This document shows, piece by piece, positions 43,010 through 52,115 of a DNA stretch of 64,000 bases. The stretch spans positions 1 through 64,000 of the forward strand of contig CADAKY010000008.1 in NCBI GenBank assembly GCA_902788575.1, in the 5' to 3' direction. Under the pieces are notes generated by a model. That model worked only from the letters and a program-made list of their open reading frames with translations. It ran no database searches and was not told the origin of the DNA. Each line of letters opens with the position of its first letter. The first letter of the stretch is position 1. Position numbers and translations under genes: made by a program. Source of the DNA: an uncultured bacterium (GTDB taxonomy: Bacteria; Cyanobacteriota; Vampirovibrionia; Gastranaerophilales; Gastranaerophilaceae).

Positions 43010-44623
43010 TTAGAAATCTAATGTTCTTCCGCCGCGGCTTGAATTTACGCTATTTTCGTCAGTTTCTTTACCGTATGTTTTAAGATTTGATGTTTTTGTT
43101 GCTGAAACCGCTCTAACGTTTGCCCACGCTCTGAGTGCCAGAATTTGTTCTCTTTGTGTCATTGACAAAGGAACCGTTGTTTGAATATTTTTAGCTAAGT
43201 CTTCAAACTTAAGAGGTCGGTTTTCAAAGAAAGCATCACAGAGTGCTGATACTACAACTTGTTCGATTTCAGAACCTATAAAACCTTCTGTCATTTTTGC
43301 AAGTTCTTCGCACAAATTTGGGACTTGAGTAATTTCGCTTGCAACGGTTTTGTCTTTTAATCTTCTTGCAAGATGCAATTTGAAAATTTCTTTTCTTTCT
43401 TCTACGGTAGGTAAATCTACGAAGAAAATTTCATCAAAACGTCCTTTTCTTAACAGTTCAGGCGGTAAATTGCTAATATTATTAGCTGTTGCTATTACAA
43501 ATACCGGAGCTTCTTTTTCCTGCATCCATGTTAAAAACTGACCGAAGATTCTTGAAGAAACTCCGCTGTCACCGTTTGAACCGAGCCCGCTCAAACCTTT
43601 TTCTATTTCATCAATCCAAAGTATTGAAGGTGCAACAGCTTCTGCTGTAGCTAAAGCTCTTCTCATGTTTTCTTCCGAACTTCCTACAAGACCGGAGAAG
43701 ACTTTACCAAAATCCAGTTTTAAAAGCGGAAGCTGCCAAATTGTACTCATTGCTTTTGCGGTTAAGCTCTTACCGCATCCGGGGACACCTGTTACAAGAA
43801 CACCTTTCGGAGCCGGAATACAGTATTTTTTAGCCTGTTCCGACCAAGAATTATTACGTTTTAAGAGCCAGCTTTTGAGGTTATCAAGTCCGCCGATATC
43901 TTTTATTGTGTAATCTGATTTTATAAATTCCAAGATTCCGGTTTTCTTAATTACCTGAACTTTTTCTTCCAATATTATAGGCAAATCTTTAACACTAATT
44001 TTACCGTCATTTACCATAGCGAGTGCGAATGCGCTCTCTGCTTCTTGTAAAGTTAGTCCTAGTGCAGCTTTACAAAGCTTATCCTTCTCTTCGTCCGTAA
44101 GACTAACTTCTACGGCTGCATTTTGTGTAATCATGCTGTTAAATTTTGATTTAATTTCATCTAAAGTAGGGAGAGGAAAATCGTAAATTGTAATTTCTTT
44201 TTGTAAAGCTTCCGGAATTACAAGCTCTGTAGAAATAAAGAAAATAGTTTTTCTGACTGTTCCGAGCTTTAAATCAGGTACGATGTCTCTTATTTTTCTT
44301 ATAACGTTATAATCAGGCTGTCTGTTTTTGCATCCGAAATTTACGTGAAAATCATAAAGAATAAAAACGGAGTCTTTATCATATTTTCTTATGTATTCCA
44401 GAGCTTTATTCGGACAAGATGTGTCACTTACAGCCTTTCCGGTTCCGTCATTAATAATACCGTTAGTTTGAGTCCAAATGAAAACTTCTCTGGGATATTT
44501 TACTTGTGCTTCATCTGTTACAACAGATTTTATATATTTTGTTACTCTATCTTCTTCAAAAGTTGTAATGTAAATCATCGGGAATCGTGCCCTGATGAGA
44601 TTCGCAAGTTTGTATATGCTCAT
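43010..44623 (-). CDS. ycf46: Ycf46-type AAA ATPase
   Basis: 537 residues. The N-terminal domain of about 235 residues (LIRARFPMIYITTFEEDRV) is typical of Ycf46, not of classic AAA proteases. The AAA domain carries Walker A GVPGCGKS (279-286), Walker B ILWIDE (D338, E339) and the Arg finger region LLRKGRFDE, with a C-terminal lid. Ycf46 is encoded in red-algal plastids and Cyanobacteria, where it has been linked to CO2 uptake; that role cannot apply in a non-photosynthetic host. It sits in the operon with DUF1257-like, DUF2997-like and radical SAM genes. Ribosome site AGGAGT. Confidence 0.88.
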   Translation of the reverse strand: MSIYKLANLIRARFPMIYITTFEEDRVTKYIKSVVTDEAQVKYPREVFIWTQTNGIINDGTGKAVSDTSCPNKALEYIRKYDKDSVFILYDFHVNFGCKNRQPDYNVIRKIRDIVPDLKLGTVRKTIFFISTELVIPEALQKEITIYDFPLPTLDEIKSKFNSMITQNAAVEVSLTDEEKDKLCKAALGLTLQEAESAFALAMVNDGKISVKDLPIILEEKVQVIKKTGILEFIKSDYTIKDIGGLDNLKSWLLKRNNSWSEQAKKYCIPAPKGVLVTGVPGCGKSLTAKAMSTIWQLPLLKLDFGKVFSGLVGSSEENMRRALATAEAVAPSILWIDEIEKGLSGLGSNGDSGVSSRIFGQFLTWMQEKEAPVFVIATANNISNLPPELLRKGRFDEIFFVDLPTVEERKEIFKLHLARRLKDKTVASEITQVPNLCEELAKMTEGFIGSEIEQVVVSALCDAFFENRPLKFEDLAKNIQTTVPLSMTQREQILALRAWANVRAVSATKTSNLKTYGKETDENSVNSSRGGRTLDF

Positions 44624-44666
44624 ATAAACTCCTCTTATTCGATTTTAAACAGTGTCAATTATTATT

Positions 44667-45266
44667 CTATCCTTTTACTCCTCGTGTCAAATCAACTTTT
44701 TGAAGTATTTCTTTAAAATTTCCCATTCCGTTTATGAATATTATACCGTTTTTTGAAATGTTTACTTCAATTTTGTTTTTATACTTTTCAAAAATTTCTT
44801 TATTGTATCTGTCGGTTAAAAAATGATATCTTTGATTGGAAGAACCGCACCAGGGGCGGGAATAATCCGTAAGTTCTTCAATAAATTCTCCGTCTATAAG
44901 CAAGTCAATGTTTTTCAGAAGTTTTGTATTTACTGGATTTTCTTTTAGCTCTTCTATTTTGCCTCCTGTAAAACAAACAACGCTCAATCCGGCATTTTTA
45001 ATACTTTCGGCTATTTTTCCAAGAGCTTCCGCTTGTTCAAAAGGTTCTCCACCGAGGAAAGTAACACCTTCGATTTTGTCTTTGTATTTTAATATGTCAT
45101 TTATTAAGTCTTCTGTATCATACAAACTTCCGTCATCGTGCGGCCATGTATGCTTTGCCTGACAACCTTTACAATGCCTTGAACAACCCTGAACCCAGAT
45201 ACAATATCTTATGCCGGGTCCTTCTACTTTTGTTTTTTTTAAAATATTAAATACACGAAGCTTCAT
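44667..45266 (-). CDS. NrdG-like radical SAM activating protein of the Ycf46 cluster
   Basis: 199 residues. The cluster motif is C28-x3-C32-x2-C35 in VQGCSRHCKGCQ, with GGEPFEQAEAL for SAM binding. The size and sequence match the short 4Fe-4S single-cluster proteins related to the anaerobic ribonucleotide reductase activase NrdG. No nrdD lies nearby. The start overlaps the stop of the preceding gene by ATGA, so it belongs to this operon, which suggests it modifies or activates another operon product. Confidence 0.83.
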   Translation of the reverse strand: MKLRVFNILKKTKVEGPGIRYCIWVQGCSRHCKGCQAKHTWPHDDGSLYDTEDLINDILKYKDKIEGVTFLGGEPFEQAEALGKIAESIKNAGLSVVCFTGGKIEELKENPVNTKLLKNIDLLIDGEFIEELTDYSRPWCGSSNQRYHFLTDRYNKEIFEKYKNKIEVNISKNGIIFINGMGNFKEILQKVDLTRGVKG

Positions 45267-46159
45267 AAATCAACCTCGCGTTCATTATTTTTCTTGATTT
45301 CATGTTCTTCCGGTTCCGATGTTTCCGACTTTTCAACATTTGGCGACAATTTTTCTTTTAATTTGTCATTCATTTCGGAATCTTCGTATATGTACTTATT
45401 GTCGTTCGGAAATTTTATGTTACATTTTTTTGCATATTTATATAACTTTAAGAGTTTTGGATAATCAAGCATTTTATTGCGGAATTGTTTGAATTCGTTT
45501 AATATAGCTTCCGGATTATCGCATTCAATGATAAAATTTCTTGTTCCCCATATTTCTTCACACAAAATATAAAAATTGTCGCCTTCACGTTTTAAAGTGA
45601 GTCTGCAATATTCATTTTGGGCTTCATTTAAAATAAAATCAGGATATAATTGAGTTTTTGATTCATGGAAATGCGGATTGATATATCTTGCAGCAATAGT
45701 TCTTGTGAGATTGAATCTTCGTCTCTGTCCGAACCAATTTTGTCCGTATAAATCATAGGGGTCGTATTCATCAACGTCATAAATTTTCTGAGCGCTGATT
45801 TTTAGATAAAAATCCTTTAGTTTATTATATTTTGTGTTGTTTTTAAAGAATCCGTTTATTAACCCCCAGGAAGTCATTAAAGCCTCATAATCATCATTTA
45901 CATAAAAGAATCGCCCTTGTTTTTTCCCGTTTGTTCTTTCTTTACAGTAAAACATTCCGTTTACAAGTCTCAATTCGACATAAGGGTTTTTTAATTCAAA
46001 TTTAATTTTGTTGGTTTTTAAATATTTTTGAAGAGACCTAATCGCAGACATTCTTGTAAAATTGCTCTTTACTCCTTGGTAAATAGCAAAGAAAAGAATG
46101 AATGCAAAAATAATTATTAAAGTCAAAAATTCAATATCAATATTTAAAAATTGTTCCAT
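45263..46159 (-). CDS. unknown membrane-anchored protein of the Ycf46 cluster
   Basis: 298 residues. One N-terminal membrane helix (FLTLIIIFAFILFFAIY) and a cytosolic domain. Residues about 35-110 (RMSAIRSLQKYL ... YVELRLVNGMFYCKERTNG ... LMTSWGLINGFF) match the upstream gene's RMAALDAVRLYL ... CTLRLGSDGNTI ... MSAVWNMLCLNF, so the two are paralogues. The start is uncertain: GTG 46174 has no spacing to GGAG; ATG 46159 lies one base after the upstream stop and fits translational coupling. Confidence 0.68.
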   Translation of the reverse strand: MEQFLNIDIEFLTLIIIFAFILFFAIYQGVKSNFTRMSAIRSLQKYLKTNKIKFELKNPYVELRLVNGMFYCKERTNGKKQGRFFYVNDDYEALMTSWGLINGFFKNNTKYNKLKDFYLKISAQKIYDVDEYDPYDLYGQNWFGQRRRFNLTRTIAARYINPHFHESKTQLYPDFILNEAQNEYCRLTLKREGDNFYILCEEIWGTRNFIIECDNPEAILNEFKQFRNKMLDYPKLLKLYKYAKKCNIKFPNDNKYIYEDSEMNDKLKEKLSPNVEKSETSEPEEHEIKKNNEREVDL

Positions 46160-46160
46160 C

Positions 46161-46964
46161 CTACAAATCAACACTCCGTTCTTTTGAGCGTTGAATATTT
46201 ACAGAACCTTCCATTTTTTTGACACAAATCAGGCTGCGTAATTGATTTTCCATGTGTGGTTTTAACTTTAAAAACTTACATAATTCATCAATGCTTTTAA
46301 ATCCGTTAATTTCTTCTCTGCGTTTAATAACTTTTTTTGCAAGTACTATACTTATTCCCGGTAATGCTGTTATTTCAACTTCTGTAGCATTATTTATATC
46401 CAGTTTTTCATTCGGATTTTCAGAATCTGTTTTAACCGGAGTCTCTTTTTGCACTGGTTTAGCATTGTTTGTTCCGATAATTTCTTCAATATATACCGCT
46501 TGAAAAGTATTACACATTTCTAACAATCCATTATAAGAAGTAAGATGGTCAAAGTTTAAGCAAAGCATGTTCCACACTGCAGACATAGTATGAATTTTAG
46601 ACTCCACAATCTTAAATTTTCGATAAGTTGATGTGGATGTTTTCTCACTGCCTGTAATTGTGTTTCCGTCTGAACCCAATCTCAGAGTACAAAATTTGTT
46701 TGATACTCTCAGGTTTTTCCAGATAGAATTATGCGGGGCAAGATACAGCCTTACGGCATCCAGAGCCGCCATTCTTGAAGAATATGTTGTTCCGCGTTTT
46801 TGGTTTTGTATATTGAAATTCGGATTACTGTTATTTGTTCTTGTCAGCAAATACACTACTGCCGCTATGCCAACTATAGGTATAAGTATTAACGGATTAC
46901 CAAACATGAAAAACAACATAAATATTATGCCAATAATAAATGGTGCCTCAAGTCGGTTGTTCAT
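46161..46964 (-). CDS. membrane protein with helix-hairpin-helix domain
   Basis: 267 residues. Two N-terminal membrane segments (residues about 10-35) are followed by the domain shared with the next gene. A ComEA-type helix-hairpin-helix follows at about residues 190-245 (LDINNATEVEITALPGISIVLAKKVIKRREEINGF). HhH domains usually bind DNA, but this one is tethered to the membrane and could equally mediate protein contact. Strong TTAGGAG ribosome site; 11 bases after the LptF/G gene. Confidence 0.75.
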   Translation of the reverse strand: MNNRLEAPFIIGIIFMLFFMFGNPLILIPIVGIAAVVYLLTRTNNSNPNFNIQNQKRGTTYSSRMAALDAVRLYLAPHNSIWKNLRVSNKFCTLRLGSDGNTITGSEKTSTSTYRKFKIVESKIHTMSAVWNMLCLNFDHLTSYNGLLEMCNTFQAVYIEEIIGTNNAKPVQKETPVKTDSENPNEKLDINNATEVEITALPGISIVLAKKVIKRREEINGFKSIDELCKFLKLKPHMENQLRSLICVKKMEGSVNIQRSKERSVDL

Positions 46965-46975
46965 ATAAAAAACTC

Positions 46976-48103
46976 CTAACAGATTGTGTATACTTTTCTG
47001 TAATACAGTCCAATACCGGCAATTGTAAGAACTATATCCGGTAAAAATGCTGCAAGTGCAGGAGCAAGAGTTCCGGCTTCGCCAAAAGATATTGATAATG
47101 CTCTGACTAAGTAATATGCGAATATTATCAAAATACTAAACAAAAATCCTCTGTTGTAGCGTACTCTTGGCGGTGTGATAGCAAGAGGGACTCCAATCAG
47201 AACAAAAACTATAGTCGTAATCGGAAGAGCAATTTTATCAAACAAGCTTATTTGCAGTTCTCTTTTTTTAGGAATATCGGGCATTGTTAAAAATTTGCAT
47301 AATTGTATAAAATTATGTTCGTTTGCCAGATTTCTGTTCATTTCTTTTGATAAATCCATACCGAATTTTACGACTGAATCTTCAAACAAAGTTGTATCAA
47401 GAGCTTTTCCGTTATTAGTAACCGTATAAATTGCACCTTTTTGGAATTTCCATCCGCTTTCGGTTGTAGCGCCTTCTTTTGCTTGTAATATTTGAATAGT
47501 ACCCTCTTTAGATGCGTCCAAAACCGTTATATCATAGAGTTTACCATCAGTACAATTTTTTACATAGAATAATCGTTTTAATTTCCCGCCATCTTTTACT
47601 TCTTTAAAAGTAAAATTTTCTTTTCCTTCCGGAATGTTCTTTTTTGAAAATGCGTACAAGGCTAAATCTGTAGATTGTTTAGTCATAACAGGAACAACCG
47701 TTTCATTAACAAGAAAACTCAGGCATGACATAAAAATCGCAAAGATGAATATTGGCTTTGCAATTCTGTTCAAACCTATGCCGCAAGCACGCATAACAGT
47801 TATTTCAGAACTCAAGCTAAGGTTGTTCAGTGTCATAACTGTTGCAAGAAGAACTCCCATGGGGATTGTCATAACAAACACAGACGGCAAATGTAAAAGA
47901 ATAATCAAAAATGCAATTTTAAAAGGAATTCCGTACATAGAAATTTGTTTGATTAATGTTATAAAAGTATCAGATGCAAAAATTATTGATGTAAAAACCA
48001 ATACACCCATAATAAACATTTCAATAACCTGTTTAAGGATGTATTTATCAACAACTTTTAACTTCTTATAATCACGAAAAATTTTTATAATTAGTTTATT
48101 CAA
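46976..48103 (-). CDS. LptF/LptG-type permease (YjgP/YjgQ family)
   Basis: 375 residues with six membrane segments in the 3+3 arrangement around a periplasmic beta-jellyroll (DGGKLKRLFYVKNC ... GWKFQKGAIYTV). VDKYILKQVIEMFIMGVLVF and the C-terminal FDKIALPITTIVFVLIGVPLA identify the family. It extracts lipopolysaccharide from the inner membrane with LptB. Only one such gene is here, so it may form a homodimer as in some Cyanobacteria. Start TTG with GGGGAG upstream; promoter -10 TATAAT at 48127-48132. It heads the Ycf46 operon. Confidence 0.87.
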   Translation of the reverse strand: MNKLIIKIFRDYKKLKVVDKYILKQVIEMFIMGVLVFTSIIFASDTFITLIKQISMYGIPFKIAFLIILLHLPSVFVMTIPMGVLLATVMTLNNLSLSSEITVMRACGIGLNRIAKPIFIFAIFMSCLSFLVNETVVPVMTKQSTDLALYAFSKKNIPEGKENFTFKEVKDGGKLKRLFYVKNCTDGKLYDITVLDASKEGTIQILQAKEGATTESGWKFQKGAIYTVTNNGKALDTTLFEDSVVKFGMDLSKEMNRNLANEHNFIQLCKFLTMPDIPKKRELQISLFDKIALPITTIVFVLIGVPLAITPPRVRYNRGFLFSILIIFAYYLVRALSISFGEAGTLAPALAAFLPDIVLTIAGIGLYYRKVYTIC

Positions 48104-48187
48104 AATCGCCCTTTTCTCCCCAGTCTATTATACACGAAAATAACAAAATGTTATAGTTTTAATGTTCATCGCGGGGAGTTTTGTATT

Positions 48188-48733
48188 TTAAGATACCTGC
48201 AATAGATTGTTATACCCTTCTTCTAATGCTTTTATATTTAAAGGTATTAATTCTTTTTTCTTTTCGCCCAAAACTTTTTCTAATGCGCTTTCTATCGCAT
48301 CCTTTGAAACAATTCCGCAAACAGATGCCAATACTCCGAGAGCTGCTGAATTCGTGACTTTACTTGTGCCAAGCGAGTTTGCAATATCACCCATTGGCGC
48401 AAACACATATTTTATATCATCCCTTGGTTCGGTTTTAGCTACAAGTGTAGAATTTGCGATGATTGTACCGCCTGATTTTACACGATTAACAAACTTGTCG
48501 AATGATTGCTGATTCAGAACAAGAGCATAATCGGTATCCTGCTTGTGAACAGAGCTTACTTCGCTATCGGAAACCACAATTTCACAATTAACTGTTCCTC
48601 CGCGCATTTCAGCACCATAGCATGGATACCATGTAACATTTTTGCCGTCAAGCATAAACGCGTTTGCTAAAATTGTTCCTGCTAACAAAATTCCCTGTCC
48701 GCCAAATCCTGCTAATATAAAATTCTTTTCCAT
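48188..48733 (-). CDS. 2-oxoacid:ferredoxin oxidoreductase, gamma subunit
   Basis: 181 residues. GFGGQGILLAGTILANAFMLDGKNVTWYPCYGAEMRGGTVNCEIV is the VorC/KorC gamma-domain pattern, shown as two pieces GFGGQGILLAG and GAEMRGGTVNCEIV. Together with the preceding three genes on this strand it forms a four-subunit enzyme. The ribosome site is GAGGGG. Last gene of the operon. Confidence 0.92.
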   Translation of the reverse strand: MEKNFILAGFGGQGILLAGTILANAFMLDGKNVTWYPCYGAEMRGGTVNCEIVVSDSEVSSVHKQDTDYALVLNQQSFDKFVNRVKSGGTIIANSTLVAKTEPRDDIKYVFAPMGDIANSLGTSKVTNSAALGVLASVCGIVSKDAIESALEKVLGEKKKELIPLNIKALEEGYNNLLQVS

Positions 48734-48780
48734 TTCTACCCCTCAAGTCTTTATTGCTTGGTTATACTCACCCTGCCGGC

Positions 48781-49524
48781 TTATTTAGTTATATCTTTAA
48801 ACACTCCTAACGGGAAGGTTTCAACCATTTTTGTTCTGACGTGTTCATGCGCTTGCTCCGGTGTCATATGCCAGTTTGTCGGGCAGGTAGATAGAATTTC
48901 CACAAATCCAAACCCTGTTCCGTCAAGCTGCACCTGAAATGCTTTTTTTATAGCTTTTTTAGCTTCATTTATATGAGGAATTGAATCCAATGCTACCCTT
49001 GCGGAAAAAGCCGTACCGTCACAAAGAGCCAACTGTTCCGCCATTTTTACGGGATATCCGTAGTATTCACGATTTCTTCCTGTCGGAGATGTTGTTGTAA
49101 TCTGCCCCATCATTGTTGTAGGCCCATGCTGACCGCCCGTCATACCGTAAGTTGTATTGTTTATCATAATTGCGGACACTCTTTCTCCGCGAAAAGCAGT
49201 GTGCATAGTTTCTGCCAAACCTATTGACGCAAGATCTCCGTCACCCTGATATGTAAATACAAATTTGTCCGGTCTTACTCTTTTTATTCCGGTTGCTGAC
49301 GCCAAAGCTCTTCCGTGCGGAGCTTCCACACAATCAATATCCAAAAAATCATAAAGAAAAACTGAACATCCTATTGATGTAGCTGATATTGTCTTTTCTT
49401 GCAATCCCATTTCATCAAGAAGTTCGGCAACAAGCCTTATCGCAATTCCGTGGTCGCATCCCGGACAGAATGTGTAGCGCATATTTTCTTTTATTGATTT
49501 TGGAATACTAAACACTTGCTGCAT
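48781..49524 (-). CDS. 2-oxoacid:ferredoxin oxidoreductase, beta (TPP-binding) subunit
   Basis: 247 residues. The thiamin-diphosphate site is GDGDLASIG followed by MINNTTYGMTGGQ; FCPGCDHGIAIR holds conserved cysteine. The reaction oxidises a 2-oxoacid with CoA to the acyl-CoA, reducing ferredoxin. It overlaps the alpha gene by 17 bases. Confidence 0.93.
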   Translation of the reverse strand: MQQVFSIPKSIKENMRYTFCPGCDHGIAIRLVAELLDEMGLQEKTISATSIGCSVFLYDFLDIDCVEAPHGRALASATGIKRVRPDKFVFTYQGDGDLASIGLAETMHTAFRGERVSAIMINNTTYGMTGGQHGPTTMMGQITTTSPTGRNREYYGYPVKMAEQLALCDGTAFSARVALDSIPHINEAKKAIKKAFQVQLDGTGFGFVEILSTCPTNWHMTPEQAHEHVRTKMVETFPLGVFKDITK

Positions 49525-50608
49525 AATTTTTCTCCAATATTTTTTCTACAGAAGATACAATTTCTTCTACGCTCAGCCATTCACCGCAGGGTCTGTTGAT
49601 TAAATCAATTTTTGTGAGACCGTTTACGGCACATTTTACATCTTTGAACATTTGTCCCATATTCATTTCCACAACAATAAAGTTTTTAACGTTTTGGGCA
49701 AGCTCCGCAATCTTTTTGGTCGGAAACGGATTGAGCGTAATCGGTCTGAAACAGCCGACTTTCAAGCCTTTTTCTCTAAGAACTTTCATTGCGGCTTTAA
49801 TGTTCCTTGTCATAGAACCAAACGCAGTAAGAATTATATCAGCATCTTCTGTTTCAAATTCTTCGTAGCTTGTTTCATTTTCCGTTATTACATCAAACTT
49901 TTTAAACAAATCATATATACGCTGAATTTGTTTCTTTTCATCAGGAGCACAGGAATAAATTGCCCTTGACGTTCTGTCTTTTGCGCCTGTTAATGCCCAT
50001 TGAGACGTATCAACCTCAGGATAAGGATAATTTCCAAATGTTGCAGGTTCCATCATTTGCCCGAGTAGTCCGTCTGCCAGCATAATAACCGGATTTCTGT
50101 ATTTTTGTGCCAGATAGAATGCTCTGTAGGTATAATCTATGCACTCCTGAACAGTTGAAGGAGCCAGAACAATAATCTTGTAGTCTCCGTTGCCTCCGCC
50201 GGTTACAGCTTGATTGTAGTCTCCCTGTGCCGGATAAATATAGCCTAATCCCGGACCTGCTCGCATAACGTTTACAAGTACAACCGGAAGCTCATTCGCA
50301 GAAGCATAAGAAAGTGCTTCCTGCATTAATGCAACTGCGCAAGAAGAAGAGGATGTCATTGCTTTTGCTCCGGTTGAAACGGCGCCCATTACCATGTTTA
50401 TTGCGGCGAGTTCACTTTCTGCGCAAACATAACCTCTTCCGAGCTCCTGCATTTTAGCACTTAAATATTCTCCAATCTCCGTTTGAGGAGTTATCGGATA
50501 CCCAAAATATGCTTCACATCCGGCGTTAATAGCAGCTTGTGCTATTGCATAATTCCCCTTAATAAGTACCTTTTCGGAATTTTCCGCTTTCCAATTTTTA
50601 TTTTCCAC
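49508..50608 (-). CDS. 2-oxoacid:ferredoxin oxidoreductase, alpha subunit (VorB-like)
   Basis: 366 residues. GYPITPQTEIGEYLS at the N-terminus, AESELAAINMVMGA, MRAGPGLGYIYPAQGDY and DGLLGQMMEP match the VorB class (2-oxoisovalerate) better than KorA (2-oxoglutarate), so branched-chain 2-oxoacids are the likeliest substrate; 2-oxoglutarate remains possible. Start is GTG with GGAG upstream inside the ferredoxin gene end. Confidence 0.9.
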   Translation of the reverse strand: MENKNWKAENSEKVLIKGNYAIAQAAINAGCEAYFGYPITPQTEIGEYLSAKMQELGRGYVCAESELAAINMVMGAVSTGAKAMTSSSSCAVALMQEALSYASANELPVVLVNVMRAGPGLGYIYPAQGDYNQAVTGGGNGDYKIIVLAPSTVQECIDYTYRAFYLAQKYRNPVIMLADGLLGQMMEPATFGNYPYPEVDTSQWALTGAKDRTSRAIYSCAPDEKKQIQRIYDLFKKFDVITENETSYEEFETEDADIILTAFGSMTRNIKAAMKVLREKGLKVGCFRPITLNPFPTKKIAELAQNVKNFIVVEMNMGQMFKDVKCAVNGLTKIDLINRPCGEWLSVEEIVSSVEKILEKNYAASV

Positions 50609-50613
50609 TTAAT

Positions 50614-50820
50614 TTATCTCCAAACTTCAATTGCCATATCAGGACAGCGTTTTGCACACATTGCGCATCCGATACAGTCTTGATTTTTATCATCAAATTC
50701 GACCATAAAATCTCCAAGCCGATTTGTTTTTTCACTTTTTTTTATTAATTTTTTAGGACAAGTTTCCGTGCAAATGTAACATGATTTGCATCTCTCATTA
50801 TCAATAACAATTTTTCCCAT
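50614..50820 (-). CDS. 2-oxoacid:ferredoxin oxidoreductase, delta subunit (2x[4Fe-4S] ferredoxin)
   Basis: 68 residues with two cluster motifs, C11-x2-C14-x2-C17-x3-C21-P and C49-x2-C52-x2-C55-x3-C59-P. First gene of the four-gene operon. The frame opens 132 bases earlier, but AGGAG at good spacing supports the ATG at 50820. Confidence 0.95.
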   Translation of the reverse strand: MGKIVIDNERCKSCYICTETCPKKLIKKSEKTNRLGDFMVEFDDKNQDCIGCAMCAKRCPDMAIEVWR

Positions 50821-50900
50821 TTCTACTCCTAACATGAAAAGTATAGCAAAAATAATATTTTCAGACCTGTATTGTAAAGATTTGTAACAATATGAATCGG

Positions 50901-50937
50901 TTAGCGTTACTAAAATCAAAAAATGTGGAATATACAC
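50901..50937 (+). promoter_or_regulatory. flagellin promoter element, copy 1
   Basis: TTAGCGTTACTAAA, about 12 bases, then GTGGAATATACA. The same block precedes the third tandem flagellin (53130-53166) with few changes, and upstream TTTGTAACA is also shared. Layout TAAA-N12-GGAATATA recalls a sigma-28 promoter but does not match its GCCGATAA box. Confidence 0.5.
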
Positions 50938-50945
50938 ATGGAAGT

Positions 50946-50961
50946 TATGCAAGGATGCATA
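50946..50961 (+). promoter_or_regulatory. GGA-loop hairpin in flagellin leader (CsrA-like site)
   Basis: TATGC-AAGGAT-GCATA. The loop gives GCAAGGAUGC, close to the known CsrA consensus, about 20 bases before an AAAGGAG ribosome site that could be a second CsrA contact. Confidence 0.5.
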
Positions 50962-50992
50962 CGAAATACTTATAGCCAGAAAGGAGTATCAC

Positions 50993-51931
50993 ATGGCACT
51001 TACAATTAACACAAACTTGTCATCAATGATAGTTCAGTCTAACTTATCAAAGGCTACAACTTCATTGAATCAAGCAATCGAAAGAATGACCACAGGTTAC
51101 AAGATTAACCACGCTTCAGACAACGCAGCAGGTTATTCTATCGCAAGGAATTGGGAAGCTAGATTGGGATCATTAGATGTAGCAGCAGATAACGCAGCAA
51201 CAGGTGCTGACATGTTATCTACTCTTGAAGATCATTATGCATTGATTTCTACACACGTTCAACGTGTAAGAGACTTGACCGAACAAGCCGCAAACGGAAC
51301 TTACGGCTCACAATCACTCGCTGCAATCAACTCAGAAATCACTGCAAGATTGGAAGAAATTGACAGAATCGCTGCAAACTGCGAATTCAATGGTCAAAAC
51401 ATGATGGATGGTACTTTGAAAAAAGGTATCGGTATTCAAGTCGGTATTGACGGAAACTCTGACAAATCACAAATCTTTTTGGATGGCAGTTTGTTCAGAA
51501 GAGCTGATGTTAAGGCACTTTATGAAAACAAATCTAAAGATCAAGAAGGCGATGTTGTTCCATCTGAATTAATAGCCGCAAGAAAAGAATTTGCAAAGAA
51601 ATGTACAGGATATGATCCTTCTGCAAATGACGGTAAAGGCGGAATGTCAACAGATGACCCGAAAGCAATGCTTAATACAATTGATACAATGATTAACACA
51701 ATTTCAAATCGTATTACAACATTAGGTGCTGCTCAAAACAGAATTGAATCAGCAATCGAATCAATCGGTGTTCAGTCAGAAAACATAACATCATCACTTT
51801 CTACATTACGTGATGCTGATGTTGCCGAAGAATCTTCTAACTACATTAAGGCACAAATTCTTCAACAAGCTTCTGCAACATTGCTTGCAACAGCTAACCA
51901 AACACCAAGTATTGCATTGAACCTCTTATAA
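50993..51931 (+). CDS. fliC: flagellin, tandem copy 1
   Basis: 312 residues. D0/D1 helices MALTINTNLSSMIVQ and ERMTTGYKINHASDNAAGYSIARNWE; C-terminal SSLSTLRDADVAEESSNYIKAQILQQAS and ending SIALNLL. The variable middle (about residues 140-215) is short and carries TGYDPSANDGKGGM, shared with copy 2. Ribosome site AAAGGAG. Expressed from its own promoter block. Confidence 0.97.
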   Translation: MALTINTNLSSMIVQSNLSKATTSLNQAIERMTTGYKINHASDNAAGYSIARNWEARLGSLDVAADNAATGADMLSTLEDHYALISTHVQRVRDLTEQAANGTYGSQSLAAINSEITARLEEIDRIAANCEFNGQNMMDGTLKKGIGIQVGIDGNSDKSQIFLDGSLFRRADVKALYENKSKDQEGDVVPSELIAARKEFAKKCTGYDPSANDGKGGMSTDDPKAMLNTIDTMINTISNRITTLGAAQNRIESAIESIGVQSENITSSLSTLRDADVAEESSNYIKAQILQQASATLLATANQTPSIALNLL

Positions 51932-52058
51932 TTTTACCTTTTACCCCGAGTGAATAAAGCTTAAAAACAAGCCCTTTTATCAAGGGGTTAGGTGAAACTG
52001 TCCAAAAACACAAAAATAAGCAGAGTAGTAGTTATAAAAAAGTATATTTTGGGAATTT

Positions 52059-52084
52059 AAGATGTGCAAGGACTGGCGCATCTT
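52059..52084 (+). promoter_or_regulatory. GGA-loop hairpin in flagellin leader (CsrA-like site)
   Basis: AAGATGTGC-AAGGACTG-GCGCATCTT: nine pairs with one G-U and a loop presenting AAGGA. A TAAA-N13-GGAATTTA block upstream resembles the promoter element of the flanking flagellins. Confidence 0.5.
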
Positions 52085-52115
52085 CCCCAAAATAACTGCC
52101 AGAAAGGAGTAAAAA

